From positions 1-13,958 of the forward strand of contig JAOUHH010000040.1 of the NCBI GenBank assembly GCA_029865195.1: DNA of 13,958 nucleotides, written 5' to 3'. The notes beneath the pieces are model-generated. The model was not told the origin of the DNA and did no database searches. It was given only the letters and a program-made list of their open reading frames with translations. How positions within the stretch are numbered: position 1 is the first letter of the stretch; every line of letters starts with the position of its first letter. This document shows, piece by piece, positions 12,627 to 13,958 of this stretch. The position numbers and the translations under genes are program-made. The DNA comes from Desulfobulbaceae bacterium. Its GTDB lineage: Bacteria > Desulfobacterota > Desulfobulbia > Desulfobulbales > UBA5123.

Positions 12627-13934
12627 TCAGGAAAAAAGTGCCGAGAGCGCCTTGACGCTTTCCGCAAAGGTAACCTTCTCACCCACGGCCTGCTGCAGGT
12701 AGCCGTTCAACCGGTCGATCATCTGAATGGAGTTGTCAATCTTCGCGTTGCTGCCCTTGGCGTACGCGCCGATATTGATGAGATCCTCGGAACGGCGGTA
12801 GGTCGCCAAGGTTTCCAGAAAACGGCGGGCCTTGCCGACCTGCTCGTCTTCCACGACATCGGGCATGCACCGGCTGACGCTGCCGAGGATCTCAATGGCC
12901 GGGTAATGCCCCCGGCTGGCCAGATCGCGGCTCAGGATAATGTGGCCGTCGACAATGGAACGAACCGCGTCGGCGATGGGTTCGTTCATGTCGTCGCCTT
13001 CAACGAGAACGGTATAGATGCCGGTGATGCTGCCCTTGTCCTCACAGGTGCCGGACCGCTCCAGCAACTTCGGCAACTGGGCGAAGACCGACGGCGTGTA
13101 GCCGCGCGAGGTCGGCGGTTCACCGATGGAAAGACCCACCTCGCGACTGGCCATGGCGAATCGGGTCACCGAATCCATCATCAGGATCACGTCGCGATGG
13201 TTGTCGCGGAAGAACTCGGCAATGGCCATCGCCATATAAGCACCCCGCATCCGCACCAGCGGCGGCTGATCGGAGGTCGCGACCACCACCACCGAGCGAG
13301 CCAAGCCCTGCGGCCCCAAGTCACGCTCGATGAAATCCTTGAGCTCTCGGCCGCGCTCGCCGATCAGGGCGATGACACTGATGTCGGCCGCCGTGTGCTT
13401 GGCGATCATCCCCATCAGGGTACTCTTACCGACCCCGGAGCCTGCCATGATGCCGATCCGCTGTCCCTTGCCCAGGGTCAGCAAGCCGTTGATCGCGCGC
13501 ACGCCGACATCCACCGGCTCCAGAATCCGCTCCCGGGTCATGGGGTTCAGGGGTTCGGCATACAGCGGGTAATGCGCCTCGGCCGACAACGGCCCCTTGC
13601 CGTCCATGGGCCGACCAAGCCCGTCGATAATCCGCCCCAGCAGGCCATTGCCCACCGGCACCGCGGCATGCCCCTCCACCAGCCGGATGACGCTTCCCGG
13701 CTCGATCCCGCGCATCTCGGCAAGCGGCATCAAGAGCACCCTGCCCTCCCGGAAACCGACCACTTCCGCCGGCACCCGGCTCGTCCCCTTGAAGACATCG
13801 ATCTCACAGATACTGCCCACCGGGATTGCTGGCCCCAGGCTTTCAACCACCATGCCGATGACCTGATTGACCCTACCCCGCGTGGATATCAACGAAACAT
13901 CTTGGGCAGCCTGAATGGCTCTGGAGAGATTCAT
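12627..13934 (-). CDS. fliI: Flagellum-specific ATPase FliI
   Basis: FliI is the cytoplasmic ATPase that powers type III export of flagellar subunits, forming a ring at the export gate with FliH and FliJ. The 435-residue protein has Walker A AGSGVGKST (164-172), the IGERGREL motif with the likely catalytic Glu (191-198), Walker B VILMMDSVTR (249-258), and GEPPTSRGYTPSVFAQLPKL (271-290). The N-terminal GRVNQVIGMVVESLGP beta-barrel region is also typical. The length is normal for FliI (about 430-460 aa). ATG 13934 gives the expected N-terminus, but the frame stays open to the window end and no strong ribosome-binding site is visible, so a slightly earlier start is possible. It heads the part of the operon seen here; fliH would lie beyond the window. 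Confidence 0.97.
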   Translation of the reverse strand: MNLSRAIQAAQDVSLISTRGRVNQVIGMVVESLGPAIPVGSICEIDVFKGTSRVPAEVVGFREGRVLLMPLAEMRGIEPGSVIRLVEGHAAVPVGNGLLGRIIDGLGRPMDGKGPLSAEAHYPLYAEPLNPMTRERILEPVDVGVRAINGLLTLGKGQRIGIMAGSGVGKSTLMGMIAKHTAADISVIALIGERGRELKDFIERDLGPQGLARSVVVVATSDQPPLVRMRGAYMAMAIAEFFRDNHRDVILMMDSVTRFAMASREVGLSIGEPPTSRGYTPSVFAQLPKLLERSGTCEDKGSITGIYTVLVEGDDMNEPIADAVRSIVDGHIILSRDLASRGHYPAIEILGSVSRCMPDVVEDEQVGKARRFLETLATYRRSEDLINIGAYAKGSNAKIDNSIQMIDRLNGYLQQAVGEKVTFAESVKALSALFS

Positions 13935-13958
13935 GGGAACAGTACCGTTGGGCGTCGT

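Noticed and set aside
11300..12655. A 451-codon open frame on the + strand opposite motE-like and fliJ
   Set aside because: It is antisense to two clear flagellar genes, has no family motifs or ribosome-binding site, and is explained by high-GC codon bias.

Overview
The window is a high-GC bacterial chromosome segment, coding on both strands. I infer a flagellated member of the former Deltaproteobacteria, most like Desulfuromonadales. The basis is a multihaem c-type cytochrome lipoprotein, a DsrE-family protein, an ArsC-like selenoprotein, and a fliI-fliJ-motE-like-fliK-flgD-flgE cluster with a sigma-54 promoter. No marker settles the exact lineage, and no transposon, phage gene, tRNA, rRNA or CRISPR array is visible.

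Left part, + strand (1-2647): the C-terminal part of the translation factor LepA/EF4, then a small nitroreductase, a PrmA-like methyltransferase and a cysteine-rich YkgJ-like metal-binding protein. The genes are tightly spaced (53 nt, 3 nt, then a 7-nt overlap) and probably form one operon. It ends 2 nt from a convergent minus-strand pair (2650-3795), a DsrE-family protein followed by a membrane sterol-desaturase/fatty-acid-hydroxylase homologue.

Middle part (3796-5237): a gap of 274 nt holds a strong + strand terminator with no + strand gene in front of it, plus a perfect 9-bp long-range inverted repeat. This suggests an orphan small RNA. Next, on the minus strand, is a two-gene unit. The first gene is an ArsC/Spx-like thioredoxin-fold protein whose first catalytic position is an in-frame UGA with a plausible bacterial SECIS hairpin just behind it. 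A standard gene caller would truncate it at an internal GTG and lose the active site. The second gene is a triheme cytochrome lipoprotein starting 4 nt later.

Right part, minus strand (5238-13934), in transcription order: fliI (export ATPase), fliJ, a MotE/MgtE_N-like coiled-coil protein, a terminator, an unassigned stretch of about 400 nt full of hairpins, a strong bidirectional terminator, then a consensus sigma-54 promoter driving fliK (hook-length ruler), flgD (hook cap) and flgE (hook), closed by a terminator. The hook protein is very large (1039 aa). Its extra mass is four degenerate tandem copies of a Flagellin_IN-like module, and FliK also carries internal repeats.

The points most worth following are the selenoprotein with its cytochrome partner, the orphan + strand RNA candidate, and the expanded modular hook protein.
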